Assembly: GCF_016907535.1 (NCBI RefSeq)
Contig: NZ_JAFBCF010000001.1
Location: 62,001-126,000 of the forward strand
Origin: Microlunatus panaciterrae
GTDB lineage: Bacteria; Actinomycetota; Actinomycetes; Propionibacteriales; Propionibacteriaceae
Direction of reading: 5' to 3'
DNA length: 64,000 nt
The position numbers and the translations under genes are program-made. This document shows, in pieces, positions 17,340 to 26,479 of the stretch. The number at the start of each line of letters is the position of its first letter. The first letter of the stretch is position 1. The notes beneath the pieces are model-generated. The model saw nothing but the letters and a program-made list of their open reading frames with translations. It had not been told where the DNA came from and did no database searches.

Positions 17340-17768
17340 ATGCACATCTCTCAAGTACTTGCTGCTAAAGGTTCAGCCGTCATCGTGATCGGTCGCGAGG
17401 CCACCGTCCGAGAGTTGGTGGCCCTGCTCGAGAAGCACAATCTCGGCGCTGTGGTGGTCTCCTCCGACGGGAAGCAGGTGGAGGGGATCGTCTCCGAGCG
17501 GGACGTGGTCCGTCAACTGGCGGCAGGCCCTCACATCCTCGACTCCACAGTCGAGGAGATCATGTCCACCGAGGTGCACACCTGCACACCCAAGGACTCG
17601 GTCAACATGCTGATGTCGATGATGACCGAGCAGCGCGTGCGGCACATCCCGGTGCTGGACGACGACGGTGCCCTGTGCGGCATCGTCAGCATCGGCGACG
17701 TGGTGAAGAGCCGGATCGGCGAGTTGGAGTTCGAACGCGACCAGCTGGAGGGCTACGTCTCGCGCTGA
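17340..17768 (+). CDS. Tandem CBS-domain protein
   Basis: 142 residues from ATG 17340, with AAGGAGG seven bases upstream. Two CBS domains: about 1-60 (MHISQVLAAKGSAVIVI, then LEKHNLGAVVVSSDGKQVEG, IVSERDVVRQLA) and about 70-130 (VEEIMSTEVHTCTPKDSV, RVRHIPVLDDDG, IVSIGDVV). Such stand-alone pairs bind adenine nucleotides or NAD and act as energy sensors. No partner enzyme is adjacent. A 130-base gap separates it from the downstream glucosidase, which has its own promoter. Confidence 0.9.
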   Translation: MHISQVLAAKGSAVIVIGREATVRELVALLEKHNLGAVVVSSDGKQVEGIVSERDVVRQLAAGPHILDSTVEEIMSTEVHTCTPKDSVNMLMSMMTEQRVRHIPVLDDDGALCGIVSIGDVVKSRIGELEFERDQLEGYVSR

Positions 17769-17783
17769 CCAGCGGCCAGGTGA

Positions 17784-17825
17784 TTGACACCGCTGATGGC
17801 CTCTTCTAACGTGAGAGCGCTCTCA
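17784..17825 (+). promoter_or_regulatory. Promoter and LacI-type operator of the GH1 gene
   Basis: A consensus -35 TTGACA (17784-17789), a 17-base spacer and -10 TAACGT (17807-17812). A perfect 14-base palindrome TGAGAGCGCTCTCA (17812-17825) starts at the end of the -10 box. It closely matches the known CebR/LacI-family operator type TGGGAGCGCTCCCA. The LacI gene just downstream of the glucosidase is the likely repressor. Confidence 0.8.
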
Positions 17826-17898
17826 GTTCTGCCCCGGAATCGAGCGCATCCACCTCGGTTCCGGACCAATCCGGTCACCGACCGCAAGGAGACCTGAG

Positions 17899-19341
17899 TT
17901 GACCCAAGATCTTCGAACCTTCAGGCCCGATTTCGTCTTCGGCGCCGCAACGGCCGCCTTCCAGATCGAGGGGGCACACCACACGGACGGCCGGACCGAC
18001 TCGATCTGGGACACCTTCTGCCGGGTGCCGGGAGCGGTGCTCGACGGCCACGACGGCGCAGTGGCCTGCGACCACTACCACCGCTATCGCGAGGACGTGG
18101 CCCTGATGGCTGAGCTCGGTCTGGACAGCTACCGGTTCTCCACGTCCTGGGCCCGCATCCAGCCGGACGGGGGGCCGGTCAACCCCCGAGGGCTGGACTT
18201 CTATTCGCGGCTGGTGGATGAGCTGCTCGAACGCGACATCAAGCCCTGGCTGACGCTGTACCACTGGGACCTGCCGCAGGCGCTCGAGGACAGGGGCGGC
18301 TGGACCAACCGCGACACGGCCTATCTGTTCCGCGACTACGCGCTCAACGTGCAGCAGGCCCTCGGTGATCGGGTGCAGGTGTGGACCACGCTGAACGAGC
18401 CGTGGTGCGCGGCCTTCCTCGGCTACACCGCGGGTGTGCACGCCCCGGGACGTCAGGACAAGCTGGCGGGGCTGGCGGCGGCCCACCACCTGCTGCTGGG
18501 ACACGGTCTGGCAGTGCAGGCGCTGCGGGAACAGAACGAGGACCTGACCCTGGGTCTCACCCTCAACTTCACCGTGGCCAAACCACTTGATGCCAATGCC
18601 CCGGGAGACCTCGAGGGCGTCCGTCGCATCGACGGTCAGATGAACCGGTTCTTCCTGGATCCCATCTTGCGCGGTCGCTACCCCGACGACGTCCTGGCCG
18701 ACGTCGCCGGCCTTGGGTTCGAGGAGTACGTGCATGACGGCGACCTGGAGATCATCTCCACCCCGATCGACGTACTCGGTGTGAACTACTACCACGGTGA
18801 GGCTGTCAGCGACCAGCCGCCGGCGCAGCTGGCAGATGCGCAGGCGGAGACCGGACGAAAGACCGCATCACCGTTCCCGGCCGCAGAAGGGTTTCACTCC
18901 CATCTCCAGGGGTTGCCGCGGACCGGGATGGGTTGGGAGATCCAACCGGACGGACTGCGCGAGCTCCTGGTCCGACTGCACTCCGAGTATGCGGCGGCAA
19001 TGGACCTGGACCTGTATGTCACTGAGAACGGCGCAGCCTTCGATGACGAGGTGGCTGCCGACGGAGTGGTCCACGACGCGTCACGTACTGCCTTCCTTAA
19101 GGCTCACCTCAACGCTGTGCTGGACGCGATCGACGACGGCGTACCGGTCCGCGGCTACTTCTACTGGTCACTGATGGACAACTTCGAGTGGGCCTGGGGC
19201 TACCACAAGCGCTTCGGCATCGTTGCAGTGGACTATGCCACGCAGCGGCGGACGATCAAGGAGAGTGGCAGCGAGTACGCCCGGATCATCGCCGCGCGAC
19301 GCCTCGGTCACGCCGCCGGTCCAGTACCGGTCGATCGGTAA
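17899..19341 (+). CDS. GH1 family beta-glucosidase
   Basis: 480 residues from TTG 17899 with AAGGAG seven bases upstream. The GH1 N-terminal signature is FGAATAAFQIEGA (15-25); the acid/base glutamate is E167 in TTLNEPW, and the nucleophile is about E376 in VTENGAAF. FxWSLxDNFEWxxGY is present as YFYWSLMDNFEWAWGY. There is no signal peptide, so it hydrolyses imported beta-glucosides (cellobiose or similar) in the cytosol. It is preceded by a strong promoter and palindromic operator and followed, 9 bases after its stop, by a LacI regulator, forming an autoregulated two-gene unit. No sugar transporter is in the window. Confidence 0.95.
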   Translation: MTQDLRTFRPDFVFGAATAAFQIEGAHHTDGRTDSIWDTFCRVPGAVLDGHDGAVACDHYHRYREDVALMAELGLDSYRFSTSWARIQPDGGPVNPRGLDFYSRLVDELLERDIKPWLTLYHWDLPQALEDRGGWTNRDTAYLFRDYALNVQQALGDRVQVWTTLNEPWCAAFLGYTAGVHAPGRQDKLAGLAAAHHLLLGHGLAVQALREQNEDLTLGLTLNFTVAKPLDANAPGDLEGVRRIDGQMNRFFLDPILRGRYPDDVLADVAGLGFEEYVHDGDLEIISTPIDVLGVNYYHGEAVSDQPPAQLADAQAETGRKTASPFPAAEGFHSHLQGLPRTGMGWEIQPDGLRELLVRLHSEYAAAMDLDLYVTENGAAFDDEVAADGVVHDASRTAFLKAHLNAVLDAIDDGVPVRGYFYWSLMDNFEWAWGYHKRFGIVAVDYATQRRTIKESGSEYARIIAARRLGHAAGPVPVDR

Positions 19342-19350
19342 CGCCGGATC

Positions 19351-20403
19351 ATGACCGCCAGCGAGCGATCGTCAGTATCGAGGGTGGCTAGGGCGGGGAG
19401 GCCCCTGCTGCCCACGCTCGAGATGGTGGCAGCCGAAGCCGGCGTGAGCAGGTCAACGGTCTCTCGGGTCGTCAACGGCTCCCCGAAGGTGCGACCGGAA
19501 GTGGTCGACACGGTCACGGCCGCCATCGCTCGGCTCAACTACGTACCCAACCGGGCGGCCCGTTCGCTGGCGAGCCGGCAGACGTACGCACTGGCGTTGC
19601 TGGTGCCGGAGGACGTCGCGCGCTTCTTCGGCGACCCATATTTCGCTTCGATCGTCAAAGGCATCACGGCCCGGCTGGAGGCGAGCGACTACGTCCTCAA
19701 CCTGCTGGTCGCCAGCTCGGACCCCACCCGCAAGACCAGGCGGTATCTGCAGGGCGGCAACGTCGACGGCGCGCTCGTCGTGTCCCACCACTCCGCTGAC
19801 CAAGACCTACTGGACCTCAGTCGTTCGATGCCGTTGGTCTTCGGTGGCAGGCCCGCCCTGCCCGACCTCAGTGACGGCTACTACGTCGATGTCGACAACG
19901 TGGCTGGGGCGACCCAGGCCACCCGCCACCTCGTTGTCCGAGGACGTCAACGGATCGCCACCATCACCGGTCCGCCGGACATGCCGGCAGCCATCGACCG
20001 GCTGGAGGGCTGGCGTCGAACCGTGGTCGAGGCCGGTCTCGCTCCCGACGCCATTGCCTGCGGCGACTTCACCAGGCATACCGCTGCACTGGCGATGGGC
20101 GAGCTGCTCGACCGGTTTCCCGATCTTGACGCTGTCTTTGTCGCCAGCGACCTGATGGCCCGGGGAGCGCTGGAGACGTTGGCTGCCCGGGGGCGGAGAG
20201 TCCCCGAGGACGTCGCCGTTGTGGGCTTCGACGACTCCCCTGCCGCCGTCTCCGGGCAGATCCGACTCACCACGGTCAACCAGCCGTCAGAGCAGATGGG
20301 CTATGCCATGGCCGACATGGTGCTCGACATCCTGGCCGGCCGCGAGCCCGAGGAGCGGCTCTGCATCATGCCGACAGAACTGGTCATCCGCGACTCCGCC
20401 TGA
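19351..20403 (+). CDS. LacI-family transcription regulator
   Basis: 350 residues. The LacI helix-turn-helix is at about 22-45 (TLEMVAAEAGVSRSTVSRVV) followed by the hinge NYVPNRAARSLAS. The periplasmic-binding-like sugar domain follows, with AVFVASDLMARGALETLA and VPEDVAVVGFDDS. ATG 19351 lies 9 bases after the GH1 stop, so both are probably co-transcribed and repressed by this protein at the palindrome upstream of GH1. The stop codon TGA (20401-20403) is part of the first copy of the tandem repeat array that follows. Confidence 0.95.
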   Translation: MTASERSSVSRVARAGRPLLPTLEMVAAEAGVSRSTVSRVVNGSPKVRPEVVDTVTAAIARLNYVPNRAARSLASRQTYALALLVPEDVARFFGDPYFASIVKGITARLEASDYVLNLLVASSDPTRKTRRYLQGGNVDGALVVSHHSADQDLLDLSRSMPLVFGGRPALPDLSDGYYVDVDNVAGATQATRHLVVRGRQRIATITGPPDMPAAIDRLEGWRRTVVEAGLAPDAIACGDFTRHTAALAMGELLDRFPDLDAVFVASDLMARGALETLAARGRRVPEDVAVVGFDDSPAAVSGQIRLTTVNQPSEQMGYAMADMVLDILAGREPEERLCIMPTELVIRDSA

Positions 20404-20617
20404 GCCTGTCGAAGGACGTGTCCTGAGCCCGTCGAAGGACGTGTCCTGAGCCCGTCGAAGGACGTGTCCTGAGCCCGTCGAAGGACGTGTCCTGAGCCCG
20501 TCGAAGGACGTGTCCTGAGCCCGTCGAAGGACGCTCTTCGACAAGCTCAGAGCGCGGAAACCTCGAAGGACGTGTCCTGAGCCCGTCGAAGGACGCTCTT
20601 CGACAGGCTCAGAGCGC
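20399..20617. repeat. Tandem array of CCTGAGCCCGTCGAAGGACGTGT units
   Basis: Six direct copies of a 23-base unit (CCTGAGCCYGTCGAAGGACGTGT) run from the lacI stop codon. They are followed by an inverted form CTCTTCGACAAGCTCAGAGCG, then a second partial block with the same order (AAACCTC link, direct copy, inverted copy). The array fills the convergent gap between lacI and lpd and may form hairpins that end both transcripts. Confidence 0.9.
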
Positions 20618-20624
20618 GGAAACC

Positions 20625-22025
20625 TCAGAGGTTGATCATGTGGCCGGCAACGCCCTCGACGGCTTCCTTCAGCGCTTCGGAGAGGGTCGGGTGGGCATGG
20701 ACGTTGCGTGCCACCTCATGGGCGGTCAGGTCCCACAGTTGAGCCAGCGTCAGCTCCGGCAGCAGCTCGGTGACGTCGGGACCGATCAGGTGCGCACCGA
20801 GCAGCTCGCCGTACTTGGCATCGGCGACCACCTTGACGAAGCCGGTCGCGTCACCCAGCCCGTGAGCCTTACCGTTCGCGCTGAACGGGAACTTGCCGAC
20901 CTTGACGTCGTAGCCCTTGTCGCGCGCCTGCTGTTCGGTGTAGCCGAAGGAGCCGATTTGAGGCTGGCAGTAGGTAGCCCGCGGAATCATGTCGTAGTTG
21001 AGCGCCATCGTCTCGGCTCCGGCGATCGTCTCGGCCGCGACCACGCCCTGGGCTTCCGCGGTGTGCGCCAACATCAACTTTGCGGTCACGTCGCCGATGG
21101 CGAAGATGTGCGGCACTGAGGTGCGCATACCCTCGTCGATCTCGATCGCCCCACGCTCGCTGAGCTTGACCCCGGTCTTCTCCAGACCGTAACCCTCCGA
21201 GCGGGGCGCGAAGCCGATCGCCTGCAGGACCTTGTCGGCCTCGAGCACCTGGGACGCCCCACCGGCGGCCGGGCTGACGGTGACCTTGACCTTGTCGCCC
21301 GAGTCGTCGATCTGCTCCACCTTGGTCGAGGTCCGCAAGGTGATGCCCAGCTTCTTGTACGCCCTGGTCAGCTCCGCGGAGATCTCCGGGTCCTCGAGCG
21401 GAACGATACGGTCGAGGTACTCGACAAGGGTGACGTCGACGCCGTAGTTCGCCATCACGTAGGCGAACTCGACTCCGATGGCTCCGGCACCAGCGATGAT
21501 GATCGACTCCGGCAGGTTGTCGGTGACGATCTGCTCCTCATAGGTCACCACCCGCTCGCTCAGCCGGGTGCCGGGCAACAGCCTGGTCGTGGCACCGGTG
21601 GCGACGATGCAGTTGTCGAAGGTCAGCACCTGGCTGTCTCCGTCGGCGGTCTTGACCATGATCGACTTGTCGTCCTGGAACGACCCCCAGCCGTTGATCT
21701 CGGTGATCTTGTTCTTCTTCATCAGGAAGTGCACACCCTTGACCATCCGGTCCGACACCTTCCGGCTGCGCTGATGTGCGCTGCCGAAGTCGAAGCTGAC
21801 GTCACCGCTGATGCCGAAGGTCTTGGCTTCCTTCTGGAAGATGTGAGCCAGCTCGGCGTTCCTGAGCAGAGCCTTCGTCGGGATGCAGCCGACGTTGAGG
21901 CACACCCCACCCCAGTACTTGTCTTCGACAACGGCGGTCTTCAGGCCGAGCTGGGCAGCCCGGATGGCGGCGACATACCCTCCCGGGCCGGCGCCCAGGA
22001 CTACGACATCAAAGTGTGCGGTCAT
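20625..22025 (-). CDS. lpdA: Dihydrolipoyl dehydrogenase
   Basis: 466 residues from ATG 22025 ([20 protein letters not shown]). The FAD motif GAGPGGY is followed by the redox-active disulfide [18 protein letters not shown], the NAD motif [17 protein letters not shown], and a C-terminal dimer domain with [13 protein letters not shown]. This is E3 of 2-oxoacid dehydrogenase complexes and of the glycine cleavage system, regenerating lipoyl groups with NAD. The gene stands alone, as often in actinobacteria. The frame extends to 22049, but the family start is at 22025. Confidence 0.95.
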   Translation of the reverse strand: MTAHFDVVVLGAGPGGYVAAIRAAQLGLKTAVVEDKYWGGVCLNVGCIPTKALLRNAELAHIFQKEAKTFGISGDVSFDFGSAHQRSRKVSDRMVKGVHFLMKKNKITEINGWGSFQDDKSIMVKTADGDSQVLTFDNCIVATGATTRLLPGTRLSERVVTYEEQIVTDNLPESIIIAGAGAIGVEFAYVMANYGVDVTLVEYLDRIVPLEDPEISAELTRAYKKLGITLRTSTKVEQIDDSGDKVKVTVSPAAGGASQVLEADKVLQAIGFAPRSEGYGLEKTGVKLSERGAIEIDEGMRTSVPHIFAIGDVTAKLMLAHTAEAQGVVAAETIAGAETMALNYDMIPRATYCQPQIGSFGYTEQQARDKGYDVKVGKFPFSANGKAHGLGDATGFVKVVADAKYGELLGAHLIGPDVTELLPELTLAQLWDLTAHEVARNVHAHPTLSEALKEAVEGVAGHMINL

Positions 22026-22182
22026 GTGCCACACTCTAGGAGGCGTCACCGTCAGAGACCACTGTGGGTTGTCCCCGCAACCTGGTCATCCTGGTCCGCG
22101 GCTGGTGTGATTTCGCTCGCAACACCCCCCTGACACGCCGCTCGAGACCGCAAATATCTCTGATATGAGTTAATCTCTTCGG

Positions 22183-23709
22183 GTGACTGATACTTACCTT
22201 GATCGCATCGGCGGACTCATCCGTGACGCACGCAAGCACCGGGGCCTGACCCAGATGCAGCTGGCGAACGTCCTCGGAACGAGTCAGAGCGCGGTGCACC
22301 GGATCGAAGCAGGGAATCAGAACCTCAGCCTGGACATGGTGACCAGGATCGCCGAGGCCCTCGACAGCCCGATCATCTCGGTCGGTGCCGCCGGGCCGCA
22401 ACACCTTCGCGTGCAGGGCGGCGCCAAGCTGAACGGCCGGATCCATGTCCGCTCCTCCAAGAACGCCGCCGTCGCACTGCTCTGCGCCAGCCTGGTCAAC
22501 CGAGGTCGTACGCTCATCCGCGGCATCGCCAAGATCGAGGAGGTCAACCGGATCCTCGAGGTGCTCACCAGCATCGGGGTGAAGGCCACCTGGCTCAACA
22601 ACGACGCCGATCTCGAGTTGATCCGCCCTGACGAGCTCGACCTGGAGTCGATGGACGTCGAGGCCGCTCGCCGCACCCGCAGCGTGATCATGTTCCTCGG
22701 GCCGCTGCTGCACAACTATTCGGAGTTCAAGCTCCCGTACGCCGGTGGCTGTGATCTTGGTCAGCGCACGATCGAGCCGCACCTGCAGGTGCTGCGACGC
22801 TTCGGCCTGTCGGTGGTGCCGACCGACGGTTTCTACAACTGCACCGTGGACGAGTCGGTCGAGCCGGTCCGGCCGATCACCCTGACCGAGCGCGGCGACA
22901 CGGTGACCGAGAACGCCCTGCTGGCGGCCGCCCAGACGCCGGGCCTGACGGTGCTGCGCAACGCCAGCCCGAACTACATGGTGCAGGACCTCTGCGTGTT
23001 CCTCACCCGGCTCGGTGTCCAGATTGACGGAATCGGCACGACGACGCTGCGGATCCGCGGCATCAGGAACATCAACACCGATGTGGAGTTCGCTCCGTCG
23101 GAGGACCCGATCGAGGCCATGAGCCTGCTGACCGCGGCCATCGTGACGGGCTCGGAGCTGACCATCGAGCGAGTGCCGATCGAGTTTCTCGAGATCGAGC
23201 TGGCCGTCCTGGAGGAGATGGGACTCCAGTTCTCACTGGGCGAGGAGTACGTCGCCGCCAACGGGCATACCCGGCTGGTGGACCTGACCGTTCGCCCGTC
23301 CGAGCTCCGCTCCCCGATCGACAAGATCCACCCGATGCCATTCCCGGGACTCAACATCGACAACCTCCCGTTCTTCGCGGTGATCGCGGCCACGGCCCAG
23401 GGTTCGACGGTCATCCACGACTGGGTGTACGAGAACCGCGCCATCTACCTCACCGAGCTGAACCGGCTGGGCGCACGCGTGCAGCTGCTCGACCCGCACC
23501 GGGTGATCGTCGAGGGTCCGACCCGCTGGCGTGGTCAGCAGGTCGTCTGCCCGCCGGCGCTGCGTCCGGCTGTCTGCATCCTGCTGGGCATGCTGGCGGC
23601 CCGCGGCGAGTCGGTGCTGCGTGACGTCTATGTGATCAACCGGGGCTACGAGGACCTGGCGAACCGGCTGAACGCTCTCGGCGCCAACATCGAGGTGTTC
23701 CGGGACTGA
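22183..23709 (+). CDS. MurA-like enolpyruvyl transferase fused to XRE helix-turn-helix
   Basis: 508 residues from GTG 22183. Residues 8-65 are an XRE/Cro-type helix-turn-helix (IRDARKHRGLTQMQLANVLG, TSQSAVHRIEAGNQNLS). Residues 73-508 are the UDP-GlcNAc 1-carboxyvinyltransferase fold. Active-site elements are kept: Lys93 in SSKNAAVALL, Cys190 and Arg195 in AGGCDLGQRTIEPH (the fosfomycin-target Cys), PFPGLNIDN and ALRPAVCILLGMLAARGE. The usual PGGC loop is changed to AGGC. Enolpyruvyl transfer to UDP-GlcNAc is therefore plausible, with added DNA binding. No Shine-Dalgarno is seen, and TAATCT lies 7 bases before GTG, suggesting a leaderless message. Some actinobacteria carry such a second MurA; its cellular role is not established. 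Confidence 0.85.
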   Translation: MTDTYLDRIGGLIRDARKHRGLTQMQLANVLGTSQSAVHRIEAGNQNLSLDMVTRIAEALDSPIISVGAAGPQHLRVQGGAKLNGRIHVRSSKNAAVALLCASLVNRGRTLIRGIAKIEEVNRILEVLTSIGVKATWLNNDADLELIRPDELDLESMDVEAARRTRSVIMFLGPLLHNYSEFKLPYAGGCDLGQRTIEPHLQVLRRFGLSVVPTDGFYNCTVDESVEPVRPITLTERGDTVTENALLAAAQTPGLTVLRNASPNYMVQDLCVFLTRLGVQIDGIGTTTLRIRGIRNINTDVEFAPSEDPIEAMSLLTAAIVTGSELTIERVPIEFLEIELAVLEEMGLQFSLGEEYVAANGHTRLVDLTVRPSELRSPIDKIHPMPFPGLNIDNLPFFAVIAATAQGSTVIHDWVYENRAIYLTELNRLGARVQLLDPHRVIVEGPTRWRGQQVVCPPALRPAVCILLGMLAARGESVLRDVYVINRGYEDLANRLNALGANIEVFRD

Positions 23710-23766
23710 CGCATCCGCTGCTGAGGTTCGGCACGGGAGCGGTCGCCGCAGGGTAACTTTCATCGT

Positions 23767-25524
23767 GTGTCGTCGGAGACGATAGAACCTCGAGCCGTGC
23801 GCGTCGTGCAGCGCGGAATGCCGGGTCTGTGGCGGCTGATGCACTACCGGCGTACGTGGCTGCGCGGTGACCTGCTGGCCGGAGTCACGGTCGCCGCCTA
23901 CCTGGTTCCCCAGGTGATGGCCTACGCCGAGGTCGCGGGCCTGCCGGCGGTGAGCGGGCTGTGGGCCTGTGTAGGGCCGCTCATGATCTATGCGGTGCTC
24001 GGCTCCTCGCCGCAGCTGTCGATCGGTCCCGAGTCCACCACGGCCCTGATGACCGCTGCCGCCGTGGGCGTCATGGTCTCCGGCCACGCGGAACGGCATG
24101 CCGAGGTGGCAGCGGCGCTGGCGATTGCGGTCGGCGGTGTCTGTCTGCTCGGCTGGATCGGTCGGCTGGGTTTCCTCGCCAACCTGCTGTCGAGACCGGT
24201 GCTGGTCGGCTACATGGCCGGGATCGCCGTGCTTATGATCGTCAGCCAGTTCGGCAAGCTGACCGGCACGGAGGTGGCAGGGACGTCCACGCTGGCCGAG
24301 CTGCGCTCGATCGGGACCCAGCTGGGCCGGATCCAATGGCCCACCCTGGCGATGTCCATCGGCGTGCTGGTTGTGCTGCTGGCGATCCGGCGTTGGCTGC
24401 CGCGTCTGCCCGGGCCGCTGATCGGGATGCTGCTCGCCGCCGGAGTGACCTGGCTGTTCGGCCTGAAGGCCTACGGCATCTCCACCATCGGGCAGATCCC
24501 GCGTGGCCTGCCGTCCCCAGCGGTCCCCAGCTTCAGCGGCCTGGAGATGGTGACCCTGATCCCCGCAGCCCTCGGCGTGGCCGTGGTCGGCTACACCGAC
24601 AACGTGCTGACCGGCCGAGCGTTCGCCGCCAAGCGGCACGAGCAGGTGGACGGCAACCAGGAGTTCCTCGCTCTGGGCGCTGCCAACATCTCCGCCGGCC
24701 TGCTGCACGGGTTCCCGGTCAGCAGCAGCGGTAGTCGTACGGTGCTCGGTGACATCATGGGCAGCCGCAGCCAGTTGTTCTCGCTGGTGTCGCTGGCGAC
24801 CGTGCTCGCCACCATGTTCTTCCTCAGTCCCGTGTTGGCCGCGTTCCCGAAGGCCGCATTGGGTGCCGTCGTGGTCTATGCGGCCATCCAGTTGATCGAC
24901 ATCGCCGAGCTGCGCAGGATCGGCCGGTTCCGGCGCAGCGAGTTGATGCTGGCACTGGCCACCACGGTCTCGGTGCTCGTCTTCAACGTGCTGTATGGCA
25001 TCGGGGTCGCGATCGCGCTGTCCCTGCTGGACCTGTTGCGCAGGATCGTCAACCCGCACGACGGCATCCTGGGCTACGTCCCTGGCCTACCCGGCATGCA
25101 TGACGTCGACGACTACGCAACCGGCAGGCAGGTGCCGGGCCTGGTCGTCTACCGCTACGACTCGCCGCTGTTCTTCGCCAACGCCGAGAACTTCAAGAAT
25201 CGGGTGATGGCGGCCGTCGAGGCGTCCGACACCCCGGTCGAGTGGTTTCTGTTGAACGCCGAGGCCAATGTGGAGGTCGACCTGACCGCAGTCGACGTGC
25301 TGGACGAAGTCCGCCGCATTCTGGAGAGTCAGGGCATCGTGTTCGCGATGGCCCGCGTCAAGCAGGACATGCGCGATGCGCTGGCCGCCGCCGGGTTCGT
25401 CCAGCGGCTGGGCGATGATCGCATCTTCATGACCCTGCCGACAGCGGTCGAGGCCTATATCGCCTGGTATCGCCAGAAGCATGGCACGGCGCCAGCCGGA
25501 CTGGAGCACCCGCCGGCCCGCTGA
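23767..25524 (+). CDS. SulP-family anion transporter with STAS domain
   Basis: 585 residues from GTG 23767. The SulP membrane domain (about 10-12 segments, residues 35-430) has the family motif AYLVPQVMAYAEVAGLPAVSGLW and the GSSPQLSIGPESTTALMTA stretch. A cytosolic STAS domain follows from about 455 (VPGLVVYRYDSPLFFANAENF, LTAVDVLDEVRRILESQGI). SulP proteins import sulfate, bicarbonate or dicarboxylates; the substrate cannot be told here. No carbonic anhydrase or sulfur genes are adjacent. Confidence 0.9.
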   Translation: MSSETIEPRAVRVVQRGMPGLWRLMHYRRTWLRGDLLAGVTVAAYLVPQVMAYAEVAGLPAVSGLWACVGPLMIYAVLGSSPQLSIGPESTTALMTAAAVGVMVSGHAERHAEVAAALAIAVGGVCLLGWIGRLGFLANLLSRPVLVGYMAGIAVLMIVSQFGKLTGTEVAGTSTLAELRSIGTQLGRIQWPTLAMSIGVLVVLLAIRRWLPRLPGPLIGMLLAAGVTWLFGLKAYGISTIGQIPRGLPSPAVPSFSGLEMVTLIPAALGVAVVGYTDNVLTGRAFAAKRHEQVDGNQEFLALGAANISAGLLHGFPVSSSGSRTVLGDIMGSRSQLFSLVSLATVLATMFFLSPVLAAFPKAALGAVVVYAAIQLIDIAELRRIGRFRRSELMLALATTVSVLVFNVLYGIGVAIALSLLDLLRRIVNPHDGILGYVPGLPGMHDVDDYATGRQVPGLVVYRYDSPLFFANAENFKNRVMAAVEASDTPVEWFLLNAEANVEVDLTAVDVLDEVRRILESQGIVFAMARVKQDMRDALAAAGFVQRLGDDRIFMTLPTAVEAYIAWYRQKHGTAPAGLEHPPAR

Positions 25525-25533
25525 CCCCTTGGC

Positions 25534-26397
25534 TCAGCGGAGCCTGGTGACCTCGAAGGTGTGGCTGGGCGCGGCGATCTCCTCCTGGGCCGCCACCAGC
25601 TGCAGTTCGCCCTGCCCAGACTCGACTGTGGTCTTGAGCACCCCGTACACGATCGCGGCGGTCCGCGAGACGGCAGCGGCGGGATCCCCGGTGGTCAGCA
25701 GATGCGCCAGGAACATCGCGGCGGTGATGTCGCCGGCACCGGTGAACGTCTGGGGCAGTAGCGGGGTGGTGACCGACCACGCGCCTTCGCCGGTGACGGC
25801 GATCATGTCGATCGTGTCCTGGTCGGCCGCGTCGTGCACCACGCTGGTGACCAGCACCGTCTCGGGTCCCATCGCCCGGGCGGCGTCCGCCGCCTTCAGC
25901 ACGTCCGGTACGGACGTCGTCTGCAGTCCGGTCAGGAACTCCAGCTCAAACTGGTTGGGCGTGATCACCTGGGCCGCCGGCACCACGTGGTCACGCATGA
26001 ACTCCGGGATGCCAGGCCGAACGAAGAACCCTCGACCGACGTCGCCCATCACGGGATCACAGCAGTAGATGGCCGCGGGGTTGCGTTCCTTGATCAGCTT
26101 CACCGTGTCGAGGATGACCGCCCCGACGTCCTCGCCGCCCTGATAACCGGACAGCACGGCATCACACCGGCCCAGAACGCCTCGCTCGTCGATGCCGCTG
26201 ACGACCTCGGCGACATCGCTGCTCTTCAGCAGCGGTCCCCGCCACGAGCCGTACCCGGTGTGGTTGGAGAAGTGCACGGTCAGCACCGGCCACACCTCGA
26301 TCCCGAGGCGCATCAGCGGGAAGGTTGCGGCCGAGTTGCCGACGTGGCCGTACGCGACCGAGGACTGGATCGACATGATGGAGGTCACGCCCGACAT
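25534..26397 (-). CDS. pdxY: Pyridoxal kinase
   Basis: 287 residues from ATG 26397 (MSGVTSIMSIQSSVAYGHVG). Ribokinase-fold PdxK/PdxY motifs: SSVAYGHVGNSAATFPL, YCCDPVMGDVGRGFFV, ITPNQFELEFLTG and the ATP/anion-hole region FTGAGDITAAMFLA. PdxY phosphorylates pyridoxal to PLP in the salvage pathway. The longer frame to 26613 runs into the divergent gene and is rejected. It is convergent with the SulP gene, 9 bases between stops, and divergent from the beta-lactamase-like gene. Confidence 0.9.
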   Translation of the reverse strand: MSGVTSIMSIQSSVAYGHVGNSAATFPLMRLGIEVWPVLTVHFSNHTGYGSWRGPLLKSSDVAEVVSGIDERGVLGRCDAVLSGYQGGEDVGAVILDTVKLIKERNPAAIYCCDPVMGDVGRGFFVRPGIPEFMRDHVVPAAQVITPNQFELEFLTGLQTTSVPDVLKAADAARAMGPETVLVTSVVHDAADQDTIDMIAVTGEGAWSVTTPLLPQTFTGAGDITAAMFLAHLLTTGDPAAAVSRTAAIVYGVLKTTVESGQGELQLVAAQEEIAAPSHTFEVTRLR

Positions 26398-26479
26398 TGT
26401 GGCACTGGCCGCCCCAGAGCCGGCGCTGCGGCTGACGCGGGCTCCCTGGACAAGTCCGGAACGCTGCTTGAATGGTGCA

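Noticed and set aside
20399-20617. CRISPR array
   Set aside because: The units are contiguous direct copies with no unique spacers, and no cas genes are present.
23233-25059. 608-residue minus-strand frame
   Set aside because: Gln/His/Arg-rich antisense shadow of the MurA-like and SulP genes.
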